Shown here: one piece after another, positions 22,838-34,360 of the stretch
How positions within the stretch are numbered: the first letter of the stretch is position 1
Layout: every line of letters begins with the position of its first letter
Assembly (NCBI RefSeq): GCF_018320785.1
Contig: NC_054868.1
Span: forward strand, 47,313,874-47,377,873
From: Cheilinus undulatus
Lineage: Eukaryota > Chordata > Actinopteri > Labriformes > Labridae
Length of the DNA: 64,000 bases
Direction of reading: 5' to 3'
Program-made: the position numbers and the translations under genes
The notes under the pieces: model-generated
The model's database searches: none
What the model was told of the DNA's origin: nothing
The model's input: the letters and a program-made list of their open reading frames with translations, nothing else

Positions 22838-25800
22838 ATGTCTACAAAGAAACTGGCCAAGTAAGTAGCTACTTTAGTGCTAGCACAGAAAACCCTGCAA
22901 AACAAAACAACAAGCTAATGAGAAGACAGTAAAATATGGTTCAAAGTAGTAGCCTAAAATGATTAAATCCCTTAGCTATACATCTTTGTTAAGAAACAAA
23001 GTGCCTGACTAAAATTCCTCCTGGTGTAACGTAAATAGGGACGCTAATGTTTGTGGTATCGCAGTGAATTTCTTCTGTGTTTGACTAATTTGTATTTTGA
23101 TGTCCTTGTCTCAACAGAGAGCTTGGATTACTGAGGCAGCGCAGTCAGTCCTCACATGGATCAAAGAAATCACCTTTATCAAGTAAGTATAATTATTGAA
23201 GTTGATGATGTGCATGTAGACAGTTCATGTTTAATGCCTTTTTGTTTGATTTTAAAGCTGCTGTTGCCCTAAAAATACTGTTTTGTTTGTGTTTCAGATC
23301 AAACATTTTCCTACCTGATTGTAATCGATTTTGAGTCAACCTGCTGGAAAGAGAAAAACAACTATGGGCAGGAAATAAGTAAGTAACCCTGAGCATACAG
23401 TGTCTAGATGAATGCTGTCAAAATGTTAGACACAGTACTCATGTATTTTTCCATACCCCAAGTATAAAGATAGTACAGTCTCCAATATTTACATGATTTG
23501 TAGCAGGTTTCAAAAAGGTGCATCTCAAAACCTTCATCTTGTCATCAAAATTTTAAGCATACTCTTGAACAGAATATGGTATTTAGACATTATGCAGGAT
23601 TTTGCCTGCAAACTTCATTAAGAAACTATGTGGTAAAGGTGCCTAAGCCTTCTATTTTTGTTGCTGTTGTATCATATTAGGTATTGATTTCATTTGATCT
23701 ATCCTGCCTGAAGTTAAAAGTACCAGCATCATGCTAACCCTAGTCTAGATTGTTGATTTTTTTTTTTTTTTTTGTATGCTCATTATTGAGTGTTAATGTT
23801 TTCTCCATCTTTCCTCTTTTCCTCTGTATAGTTGAGTTTCCTGCTGTTCTACTGAACACATCCACAGGGGAGGTCGAGTCTGAGTTTCACACATATGTTC
23901 AACCCCAAGAACACCCGATTCTGTCCGATTTCTGCACTGAGCTGACTGGGATCACACAGGTACCTGTATATTCGTTCATTTGTTGGGGACAATGCATGAG
24001 CATTGCTGCCCCCAACTGGAGAGCAACCAAACACAATGTACACAAATCTACTAACATATCCTCTGGTGCTTTGTACTCCATATACCTTTCCATTGTGACT
24101 GACAGCTTAGTTTCTGTGTCTCACAGATGCAAGTTGAGGCAGGGGTGCCCCTTCAGATCTGCCTATCACGGTTCAGTCGCTGGCTGCAAAATCTTCAGGC
24201 TGAGAAGGGTGTTGTTTTTCCCAAAAAACAACAGAAATCCTCTGCAACTTCACCTTCTCAAAAACTGTGTGCTTTTGTCACATGGTCAGGTAAAGTCTTG
24301 TGCAAAATTCAGAATAATCCTTCATTTATCATGATCGTGAGCTGACAGGTCCTAATCTCAGAGGATCAAAACACAAACTAGAATGGCATTTTTACTGCCA
24401 AGATGCCTTGCTATTGCAACAAGGCACCTTTACCCAGTTGGAATTCTGAAATATCAAGCAGAGAAAATGAGCTGAACCAATTTTAATTCTATTGTGCCTC
24501 ATTTTTCTTTGCTTGTCAGACTGGGATCTTGGAGTTTGTTTGCAGTATGAGAGTAAAAGGAAACAGCTGTATAAACCTGATGTGCTCAACAGCTGGATCG
24601 ACCTGAGAAGCACCTACAGGGTAAACAGAGGCTCATGAGCTGCCACAGTTTCTACTATTATATTTTAGATGTTTTCTCACTTATGCTTATGGCTGTACCG
24701 ATGTTTATTAATGCTTAGGAAACTGAAACATCCTTCTTTTGATCCAACAAATTCTTGGATGTCAGTAAAGTTCATATAGCTTCTTTAAAAAGTCAAAGAT
24801 ATTTAATTTGATTGCAAATGACCGGGGCAAGAAGGACGTCTTCACATCTGAGATATTGTCAGACAGAAGTAATAAAGTATGTGCTGTTCATTTCAGCACT
24901 TTTCATATTCTTTCTGACCCCTTTTTCTATTTTTCAGCTGTTTTACGACAGGAAACCTAAAGGCTTGAACGGGGCTCTACAGGATCTTGGAATACAGTTT
25001 TCAGGAAGAGAACATTCTGGTATGAAAACCGTGTTCTTGCCTCAAAACTAGACTTAAATTTTAAAATGAAGAATAACCTTAAAATGTTCCTCAGGTTTGG
25101 ATGATGCCAGAAATACGGCTCATTTGGCTGCGAGGATGATGAGAGATGGATGTGTGATGAAGATCACCAGGAGTCTGGTGAAGGTGAGTGCCCGTCCGAC
25201 TCTGAATCCCAACTCCTAACTCCCCAGCCTCCCGTCTGTTTGCCAGAGGATGAGGACTACATGGATGCCTTTTATGATTGAAGCTTTTTTGGTCCAGATC
25301 TTTAAGTTAATTGTGAATATTTTATAAATAAAGATATAACGTAAAACTTCACCTATAAGCCCAGGCTTTTATTTATTTCACAGTCGAAGAGATTACCCTG
25401 CCTTTATTTGAGACAGGTGTCTATGTGAGACTGTGGTGTAATCATTATGAAACAAAACTCATACAGAGCAAAGATGGGGAAGCGTAAAAATAGTCATACA
25501 TCAGACAGGATTCTTACTGTGTAGAAAACTGGAATATCAATACACTAATTAGATTACAAAACAATAATTTTATCCTGCATTGTTGGAAGCCCATCTCTTC
25601 CAACTTGCTGCACTGTGGGGGAGAGAGAGAGAGAGTCCTGTTGATATAATCACTAACCGGCGCTGTGCTAGCCTCGTAGGCTGTGTAAACAGATCAGAAA
25701 GTCTTAAGCTGTGTAAAGCAGTGGTTCTCAAACTGGGGTCCGGGGACCCCTGGGGGTCCGCAAGCCACAGCTTAGGAGTCTGCGAAATAAAGAAAAAAAA

Positions 25801-28565
25801 AATTAAAGTAGGTCCATGTCATTACAAAGTAAATAATTTAAATTCACATAGGGACCACAGTAGCATAAAACAACCAAACTAAACAAATCACTCCCAAATA
25901 AGTCAGCTTTGGACCAATAAAAATTAGATACAATTGTGTGATTGTTTATTGTTAAACATAATTGTCACATTTTTGCCACATTTATCCCATTTTTGCCCCT
26001 TTTTATTATCTTGTGACTTTCTTCCCTACTTTTTTGCCCATTTTGCCACTTCATTTTGATACTTTCTCCCCAGTTTTGCTGCTTTTGTCCCATTTTTGCC
26101 CCCTTTTTTTTCCTTACCACTTTTCACCAATTTAAGCTACCTTTTCCCATTAAATACCACCTTTACATTTTTTTACCCTACTTTGCCACTTGACTGATTT
26201 TTGCCCATTTTAGTCAGTTTCCTCTAATTTTTCTGCCAGTTTTTTTGCCCCTTTTGGACTATTTTTGTCCCTTTTCTCAATTTTTTCACCACTTTTCACC
26301 CATTTAAGCTACCTTTTGCCATTAAATACCACTTGTGTCCTCATTTTTGCCCATTGTTGTACTTCCTTTAGCCTTTTTTTATCCCATTTTTGCCCTTTTA
26401 CAACATTTTTCTGCCCATTTAAGCTACCCTTTTCCATGAAATACCACTTGATTCCTATTTTTTGCCCTATTTTGCCACTCTTGACTGATTTCTGTACATT
26501 TTAGTAACTTTCTCTAATTTTTTTGCCATGTTTTTGCCACTTTTGAACCCTTTTTTCCCCCTTTAACTTATTTTTATGCTACTTCAGCACGTTTTGCCAC
26601 TTTTTGCCACTTAGATTGTGGCTCTTGCAAAGGTATTTTTCAACAACTTGGCTCCTTGGTTGAGCAGGGGATGAGTAACACTGTTTTAAAAGCTTAAGGG
26701 TTATTTGGGGGGCCTTGGAAAATTTTCTACGCTGTAAGGGGTCCCTTGCCCTGAAAAGTTTGAGAAACCCTGGTGTAAAGCAGATGTCATAGTGTTAAAA
26801 TTTTACATTGAAAAAATGTTATTTTCCTAATATCAGCATTATTTCAAAATTTAAAGCTAGCAAAAGCATGTTCTTGTTTTACAGTTTTCAACCAGTCACT
26901 ATTTCAGCACCTACTCTAACTCAGACTGACCTTTATTTGTCAAAACATGCAGCAACACAAGACTAGTAATAAAAGACTAGGCCTTTAACTGGCCTGGGCT
27001 TTTATTTTAAGTTATATGGTGTATCACCCTTGACTTCAGCCCTTTATAAAACAGGGGATGCATGATATTTTGAGTTACTGATTAAATCTCTCATCTTCTC
27101 CTTATAGAACCCAGTAGTGGAGAAACCTGTGTATGGGAGTACAACTGCAGACAGCAAGAAAGAGAAAAACAACAGCAATAGAGGGGGAAACATTCATCCC
27201 TCATCATGCAAGATGCCATCAAAATTGTCTCATATGAAACCATGTGTAGAAAAAGCTACAAAAGATTTAGATACAAAGGAGGATTCAACTTCAGTCTGTC
27301 AAAGCCTCATCTCACCAAAAACTTTGCTACATGGAATGACAAAGCCTGCGCGGGGACACAGCAGGAGGTCTGTGGCAGCTGAGGCTGTCACTAATATTTC
27401 CTCTTCAGTTTTGATCAATCCACCGAACAATAACATCAACAACAGCAGCCTTGTTCTGTGCTCGACTACTGTGGCCTGCCTTTCAAATCTGCCTCAGATA
27501 AACCAGCACTCGAACACAGCAGCAGTCAGTGGTTTGGAGGAAGAGGAGGGTGCAGAACTTTTTGTGGAAGGAGAAGACAGATATGGCTCTTATGATGATG
27601 TGGTTTTGGAGGGTGACGAGTCTATTTGTGAAACAGAGGGAGTGCTGGATGCTGAGTATGTGGCAGGTTTTGACAGTGAATATCATCCCTGGGAGGAGCC
27701 TGGTAACAGCCATTCAGCACAAAGCCAGGATGATAAAGGAGAGACAGTGAGTGTTGACAACAACTTTAAAATGCCACGGATGCCAAATGAATCATCGAAA
27801 ACTTTCTTTTGTGCAAATAATATGAGCTCCAGAGTTGTTGTTGGCAAAGGAGGCAGGCAGGATTCAACAATCTCAAAATCCAGTTTTGAGTTTCTGGTGC
27901 CAAAACCTCCAGACTCCAAATCAAGCCAGCTCAAAACAGGATTTAAAACCTCTTTACAAGTTCAAGAAAAGTCAAACAAAAACAATACAAACTCAAAACT
28001 AAACACACCATTTCCATTCAGGCGCCAATTCTTCATCCCAGAGAAGACCTCCACTCCTCACACTTCATTCGCCAAACCCAAACCAGTCTCCACCAAACCC
28101 ACAAAGCACACAGAGACTCCAAAGTCTTCTTTTGCGATCTACACTGACCCAGAAAAACCATCGTGTTCCTCCATGTGTGGCTCCTTCTCTGCCCCCAAAA
28201 GTGTCCTTTCCTCTTTGTCGACAAACACCCCCTCCTCACGTATGAATCAGTCCATAATTTCTGGGACATTTAAAGGACAGAAGATCACATCCCCTCTGTG
28301 TGCATGCGGGCGCCGAGCAAAACGTCAAGTTGTATCAAATGGTGGTCCCAACCACGGGAGAGGGTTTTATTGCTGTCCAGTCCGCCGGTCAGGCAGTGGA
28401 GGGAGCTTCAAGAAGGGATGTGAGTTTTTTAAGTGGGAGTCGGCTGTGATGAAGAGCAGCTCAGTGTCTTCTCCTGCTGTCAGGTCTTCAGTCTCACTCT
28501 GTCGGATGAACTCCACCTTGAACTGTGGTCCAAGTCACAGGTCAATGATACGAAAGAGCTACTGA
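22838..28565 (+). CDS. eri2: ERI1 exoribonuclease family member 2 (DEDDh 3'-5' exonuclease with GRF zinc finger)
   Basis: Nine coding exons: 22838-22860, 23118-23182, 23298-23378, 23832-23959, 24127-24289, 24520-24620, 24938-25019, 25095-25183, 27108-28565. All junctions fit GT-AG and phase; the total is 2190 nt (729 aa). It is predicted to be a metal-dependent 3'-5' exonuclease of the ERI1/DnaQ group. Motif I is VIDFEST (D40, E42), motif II is SDWDLGVCL (D156; D154 also present), and motif III is HSGLDDARN (H213, D218), so the catalytic set is intact. Residues 245-640, from the long last exon, are low-complexity and rich in Ser, Asn and Lys, with no recognised domain. A GRF-type zinc finger follows at about 640-690 (CACGRR with C642 and C644, GRGFYCCP, GCEFFKW), a module linked to nucleic-acid binding. 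The start is in a short exon in the usual place for the family (MSTKKLAKELGLL). A short isoform is possible; see the poly(A) signal at 25327. Confidence 0.94.
25184..25335 (+). promoter_or_regulatory. Candidate intronic polyadenylation site and short-isoform end of eri2
   Basis: After the exon ending at 25183, the sequence CCCCAG at about 25227 opens a phase-0 frame ending PEDEDYMDAFYD and a stop at about 25281, followed by AATAAA at 25327-25332. Plain read-through of the donor also meets an early stop. Either way, a transcript ending here would encode the exonuclease domain without the low-complexity region and zinc finger. The implied intron (about 44 nt) is very short, so intron retention plus polyadenylation is as likely as splicing. 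Confidence 0.4.
25719..26772. mobile_element. Non-autonomous hAT-type element with tandem-repeat interior, in eri2 intron 8
   Basis: The left end is CAGTGGTTCTCAAACTGGGG; the right end reads AAGTTTGAGAAACCCTG. The perfect 8-bp direct repeat GTGTAAAG flanks it (25711-25718 and 26773-26780). The interior, about 25970-26620, is a degenerate array of words such as CCACTTTTTGCCCATTTTAG, which is the opposite strand of the array in 17101-18192. The ends also match that element, so the two are related and inserted in opposite orientations. It has no transposase frame. Confidence 0.85.
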
Positions 28566-29090
28566 CCTTTGAGAGAGAACCAGGGTATATGGTGAATGGA
28601 ACAATTGATTTTTAAAATTACTGCCACAAAGACTAGATTTGTTACATGTGTCATCTCTTAAGATAATGTTAAAAAAAAAAGTTAAAATTGTAGAGGGGTA
28701 TGAACTGAAAGCAATACTAATAATCAAAGATGCCATTTTTATGGACATAGAGAATGCTTCATTTAATCTATGTATTCGATATTTAGAAACAATATTGGAT
28801 TTAATGAAGCCAAACTGCTCCTAATGAATTAATTTCATGTATTTTCATCATCACAAATGGAATACATCTGAGTGTAGGTCTATTTAATACAGCTAGTCAA
28901 ACATGGCCTGAAGGAATGTAGACAATGAAATGATGGAATATGTTACAATTATGACATTTCTTGTAAAAGTACAACAATAACAAGTGAATTTCACTTCACT
29001 TGTACTGCACATTTAAAGTGCAATTATGGGTATGTGCATTGTATGTCAATTAAATGTGCCAAATTCACTGAATTACTGATTAAATGTGTC
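28566..29090 (+). other. Probable eri2 3' untranslated region
   Basis: AT-rich sequence after the eri2 stop. There is no AATAAA, but ATTAAA occurs at 29049-29054 and 29079-29084, followed by a TGTGTCTTGTTGTGG stretch that would suit a downstream GU element. The end of the transcript is a guess. Confidence 0.4.
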
Positions 29091-29159
29091 TTGTTGTGGT
29101 TATTTATTTTTTTAAAAAGTTGTGGCTCTCTATTATTTCAGCTTGAAGTATAAAGATTC

Positions 29160-30520
29160 AACCAAAAGTAAATGTATGACATTTACAGTTGCCTCTGAAA
29201 AACTTTGAATATCATGAAAAAGTTCATTTTTCCTGTGATTTAATTCAAGAAGTGAAACTACTCTATATACATCTCATACAAAGTTAAGTATTACAGCTAT
29301 TATAAAAATTTACTAACTTAATCTTGATGATTTTGGCTTACAGCTCACCGAATCAAGTTTCTACTATCCTTAAAACTTAAGAATATCATAAAAACAAGTT
29401 AAAGAGAATGATTTATAATACAGAAATGCTGATCTGGAAATGATGCTCATACATGCATTCAGTAGTTGATTGGAGTTACTTTTAAATCAATTACTGCATC
29501 TATACAGTGTGGTGCTGATAGCTTTTAGCTCATCTGTATTGTTGAGTCTGGTGTCTCATCTTCCTCTTCACATTTCCTCAGAGATCCTCTATGTGGTTCA
29601 GATCAGACCAGTTGGCAGCCAATAAACAAAATAATACCATGGTCAGCAAACCAGTGTCTGGTAGTTTTGGCTTCACTATGGACAGGTACTGCTGTAAAAT
29701 AAAATCAGTATCTCCATGAAGCTTGTCAGCAGATTGAAGCATGAAGTGCTCTAAAATCTCCTGGCAGATGGTGGACAGTGTTAACTCTGGAGTTGATAAA
29801 GCATAGTGGATTAACATCCACAGATGACATGGCACCTCAAACCATCCCTGACTGCTGAGACCAAAAATACTAGATTTCAAGCACCTTGAATTCTGTGCAT
29901 CTCAGATCTTTCCCCTGACATCAAATTTACTTAAAGCTGAAAACAGGACTTTGGACCACCAAGCAGCTGTCCAGTTCTTTTTCTCTTTTGTCCAGGTTAG
30001 AAGTTAACAATATCTGTGGTTTGGGATTGGTTCAACACAGAGAACACAACACTTGTATCCCATTTCCTGGACCTGTCTTTGAGTTTCTTCTTCCACTGGC
30101 TCCAGCCTCAGTCCACTCCTTCATAAGGAGTTCTGACTGAGTTCTTGCATCTGCTTAGTTTGACAATCTTCTGAAGTCTGAGCTCATCTCTGTTGCTTGT
30201 GCATCTTTTCTTACCACACTTTTCCTTTTCAGTAAACTTTACATAAACATGCTTTTATACATCACTCTGGGAACAGCGTGCCCTTTAAGCAAAGACCCTC
30301 TGTGGCTTATCCTCCTTGTGGAGGGTGTCATTGATTGCCCTCTGGACAACTATCATGTCAGGAGACTTCCCTATGATTGTGCTTGTGTGTACTGAACCAG
30401 AGAGAGAATGAAGGCCCAGGAAAAACGTTTGCAAATTGGACTTTTCCACAATATTTTCAGATAGTGAATCTTAAATTTTCATGAGCTGCAAGCTGTAATC
30501 CTCAACATTAAACCAAAAAA
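29160..30520 (-). mobile_element. Decayed DNA transposon relic between eri2 and thumpd1
   Basis: The stretch starts ACAGTTGCCTCTGAAAAAC at about 29187 and ends near 30480 with TTGGACTTTTCCACAATATT, words seen at the ends of common fish DNA transposons. The middle, read on the minus strand, holds frame pieces broken by stops. A second piece of the same family is at 57958-58160. I cannot assign the superfamily safely. Confidence 0.5.
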
Positions 30521-30959
30521 AGGCTTTAAATGTTTAACTTTGCCAAAGATTAATCTTGAAATATGGAAATTTAACTCTCTGAAGTAAATCACAGGACAAA
30601 TGAACTTTTACTTGATACGGTAATTTTCAGTACATTTTGAGTTAACTGGTAGATGATGTAACAATATAGAAAGAAATACTGGCAATAGTATTTATCTTTG
30701 AGCACTTTTAGACTAAACAGTCAATAAAATATCCTGCTTTGAGTAGAGAGTGAAATAATAATGAATCTCCTCGATAAAAACAAAAGCAACACGACTAGCC
30801 TGTTAACGTTTTTGTGAACATAGAAATTTAAAAACAGATGCAAAAACTAAGACGTTTGTCTTGCAGTAAACTCTTTCTAATTCCTTCGTTTGCACAAAAT
30901 TGATGTATCAACTTTGAATACTTTTAAAGACCCAACAGACAGCCAGACCTAAACAGCAA

Positions 30960-31382
30960 ACCGTAACACAGCTAATGCGAATACAACGTTACAATACGGA
31001 CAATACGTTACAATGGTGCACGTTAGCCAACTATCCTGAACTGCGCAGCCTTTCGCGAGACACCCGAAGACTTTTGTCCCTCTTCCCGTTCCGTACATGT
31101 CGACTGAAAACGTGCTATATGTTGTGTCTGAATGAGATTCCGGATTCCCCCCGTTGAATCAACTGTGGTGCTGACCTAAACTCGTGTAAATAAGGAAAGG
31201 TTGTATCATTTCGTAAAGTACATGTTCGTTACAGTCTAGTTGTTGCGGCTTTAGCGCTCTTGAACGTTCGTTAGCCTCAACCGTTAAGCTAGCGGCTACG
31301 AAACAACCAAAACAAGAAGGCGGTGCGCAGCTGTGGAGCTCAAGTACAACGTTTTGGCTGTTCCGAAACCTCTCCTGCTAAC
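30960..31382 (+). promoter_or_regulatory. thumpd1 promoter and 5' untranslated region
   Basis: The sequence just upstream of the thumpd1 start is richer in CG dinucleotides than its surroundings (for example TTTCGCGAGAC near 31050 and TTTAGCGCTCTTGAACG near 31250). No TATA box is clear. The TCTCGCGA-like TTCGCGAGA element at 31052-31060 is a motif known from TATA-less housekeeping promoters. Confidence 0.5.
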
Positions 31383-33824
31383 ATGTCGGCAGTGCCAAAT
31401 GAGTCGAGAAAGCGGAGCAAGAAGCGGTATGGAGGTGGTCAACCCAACAAGCGGTTTAAGGGCTTCTCTCTGGATGTGGGCATGGAGGGGATCCTCATCA
31501 CATGCAACATGAACGAGAGGAAGTGCACAGCAGAGGCCTTTAATCTGCTCAATGAATACGCAGACAAGCTCTATGGGCCAGAGAAGGTGAGCTCACTGGC
31601 ACCTTAATACCCGCTGTTGTGAAGAAAAGATCTGCATGGCTGATGGTTAATGTAAGAGCTTTATAATTGTCCAGTTTCTGAGTTAACTGTGAAAGTCAAG
31701 CTTATGAACTGTTACAGTAGTGGGGAAGAGCACTTAAGGTAATATTTCCAAAATCTAAATATCATGTTTTAAATTATTTGTGAACAAAATGTTTCATTCT
31801 GCATGACATCCCCACAAATGAAAGCTGATTTCATTGTAATACCTACTACTGGTCCTAGTGTGTAGAAAGTTACTACTAGTTGTTAACCAACTTCAGTGCT
31901 CTGACTGCTTAGAAATTAGTGATAAAAGAGCAACTAAGACCTATAGAAAGAGGAAATTCCCCCATTTTAATTTTTTTTTTTTATTTTATTTAGTTTACAT
32001 TTTTAGCAGTACAGATTCTTAGTGACTGTTATTGATTGTTAAAATGAAAACAGGTTAGGGTTTTTTGTCAGAAAACAATACTTACACATATACTGAAGAT
32101 GACCACAGACATATGAAGTACCACTCTCTCCCCCTAGAGGAAGACAGAGTAGCCACACACAGTTACTTACAGTATCTTTAAATGGCATTTCATGAAGCAA
32201 ACTAGCAAAATACCAATACTGTGTCATCCTTATGATCACAGTTTCAAGAGGATGATGAGAGCAGCAGCAAAGAAGAGGACACGGAGGAGGAAGATGTCAG
32301 TGAAGCACTGAAGAAGGAGGTGGCACAGCTGCAAGCATCTGGAACCAAAAAGGAGAGGCGCTTCCAGGCTTTTGAAAGTGGAGCGAACAATGTGATCTTC
32401 ATCAGGACACTAAATCTGGGTAAGTCCTTTTGTTAAAACAAAAAAATATAAGTTTATTTTGAATATATGTGAGCATATTGGTCAAAATATGTTCTTTTTA
32501 ATTTAATTTCAGAATCTGACAAGCTGGTTCATCACATCCTGTCTGACCTCCACACCACCAAGAAGAAAAAGTCAAGAGTGATACTGCGAATGCTACCTGT
32601 GAGAATACAACATCACAACCCTTTGCCACGTATCTAAAAAAAAACAGTATTTACAACCTTGGAGAAAAGAACTACACTATTACCAATCCATGAGCGTCAC
32701 AGCAGTGTTTCTGATTTGTAAATCCCACTTATCTGCATATTTTGGCTGTCAGTTGCTATGACTGAATTTAGCAGTCATAATTTTTAATTACAGAGGGCCT
32801 GAATGGTGAAATTTTCTTCTAAACCCCAGCCACCAAAAGGGGTCAGCAACTGTTGAGCTTTATGATGACAAAAGCCGGCACTACATGCACCACCTACTAC
32901 CAGAATAACCAGTAGAAGAATTCCTTTTCAGTAACCAAATTTCAGCCTGTGCAAGCCAGGTGCTTTGCATATTCCAAACACAAAATGTAGAACTATAATA
33001 CGTTGTACTTAAATGTTGAAATATGGACCTGAACTTATCAAATTGGTAGATTTTTTATTTTACAAAATCATATAATTCATGGACATCACTTTGAATAGTT
33101 AATGTAGCTGAATCACCACATATAGGCCAAGTTTTCATGCTCCAAAAGTGACGAATACTTCTTATGTTAAATGTGGTGACATTTTAATGTTTCTGTAAAA
33201 CATGAATAAGTTTTATGTCTTGTTTTCTTACTCTCCCAGGTAACTGGAACATGCAAGGCCTTCCAGGAAGACATGGTGAAATACCTGACCAGTTACCTGG
33301 AGCCGTGGTTTAAAACCCCAAACTGTGCTACCTACCAGATCGCCTTCAAGGCCCGCAACAGCAGCCACAACAAAAGAGACGATATCATCAAATCTATTGC
33401 AGGTAGTGTTTCACCAAATGAGTTAGATCCAGTTTATTTGAGCTACTGAAAATAGAATATTCAACCTTTTAATCATAATAAAACTGACTCATCCTTTTCT
33501 ATTTTTCAAGGTCTAGTGGGGAAGCTCAATCCGAAGAACAAGGTTGATTTAACCAACCCAGAACTGACAATCATTGTGGAGGTCATCAGGGCCGTGTGCT
33601 GCATCAGTGTGGTAAAAGACTATATGCTGTATAGAAAGTACAACGTTCAGGAAGTGGTGAAAGAGGACACACCAAAGCCTGATGTGACCAAAACAGGAAC
33701 AAATACAACTGAGGCGAAGGAGAAAAAGGAGACAAATGAAGAGGAGAAGAAAGGCGAAGAGGAAAATGGTAAAAATGTGCCACAGGACAACAAAGAGGAT
33801 AAGGGGGAAGGTGAGGGCGAGTAA
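31383..33824 (+). CDS. thumpd1: THUMP domain-containing protein 1 (RNA acetylation adaptor)
   Basis: Five coding exons: 31383-31586, 32242-32419, 32513-32598, 33240-33402, 33511-33824. Junctions fit GT-AG and phase; the total is 945 nt (314 aa), a little shorter than the human protein. Known family members bind tRNA through the THUMP domain and act as adaptor for the acetyltransferase NAT10 (Tan1/Kre33 in yeast) in making N4-acetylcytidine. Visible parts are a basic N terminus (ESRKRSKKRYGGG), a conserved block with GFSLDVGMEGILITCN, an acidic stretch at about 70-95, and the THUMP domain at about 140-255 (TGTCKAF, TYQIAFKARN, DLTNPELTIIVEVIRAVCCISVV). The C-terminal tail, about 275-314, is charged and rich in Glu and Lys. 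The start used is the ATG at 31383 because MSAVPNESRKRSKK matches the expected N terminus; the open frame begins earlier. AATAAA at 34355 probably ends the transcript. Confidence 0.95.
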
Positions 33825-34354
33825 CGGCACACATTTTGAAACAAGTTTCATTTTGTTAAATTTAGATTTCCTTTTTAAAAACATCATCTCAAGTTGCTTT
33901 TTAATGTAGTGCTCTTGTTTTCATGGAAAGATTCAAGGACAAGTGTATTTGTTTTTCAGATCACAACACCATTCAACAAACAAATATAAACTGCAATTAT
34001 CTATTTTAATGCCATTTTCATATTATGATAGATATTTATGATGCATTGGTTCCAGTTTTATTAATATATGAATTTTAAATAGCATTGATTTTCAGTTCAG
34101 GAATTTGGCAGCCTTTATTTTTATCAGCTGACATCTCAGCTTATTTCCTTAATGCTGAGTTTAATATTTAATGTTTTGTATTTTTTGGGGGGGATCATAA
34201 TTCCAAGATGGAAAGAGTTTTGTTCAGGTTAACTGGTGTCTCATTTTTGTAACCTTCTTCCTAAAGCAGCCCATGAATTAAAGCTTCCTGTGTGTTTGAC
34301 TTCTTCTCACTTTGTTTTATAATATTCAACACATCTTGAATTTCCCTGGGGATT

Positions 34355-34360
34355 AATAAA
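34355..34360 (+). promoter_or_regulatory. Likely thumpd1 poly(A) signal
   Basis: AATAAA lies about 530 nt after the thumpd1 stop. It is the first canonical hexamer in the 3' region; a variant ATTAAA occurs near 34278. Confidence 0.5.

Noticed and set aside
33549..33887. Long minus-strand open frames opposite the thumpd1 last exon
   Set aside because: They are antisense to a Glu/Lys-rich coding tail, which creates open minus-strand frames.
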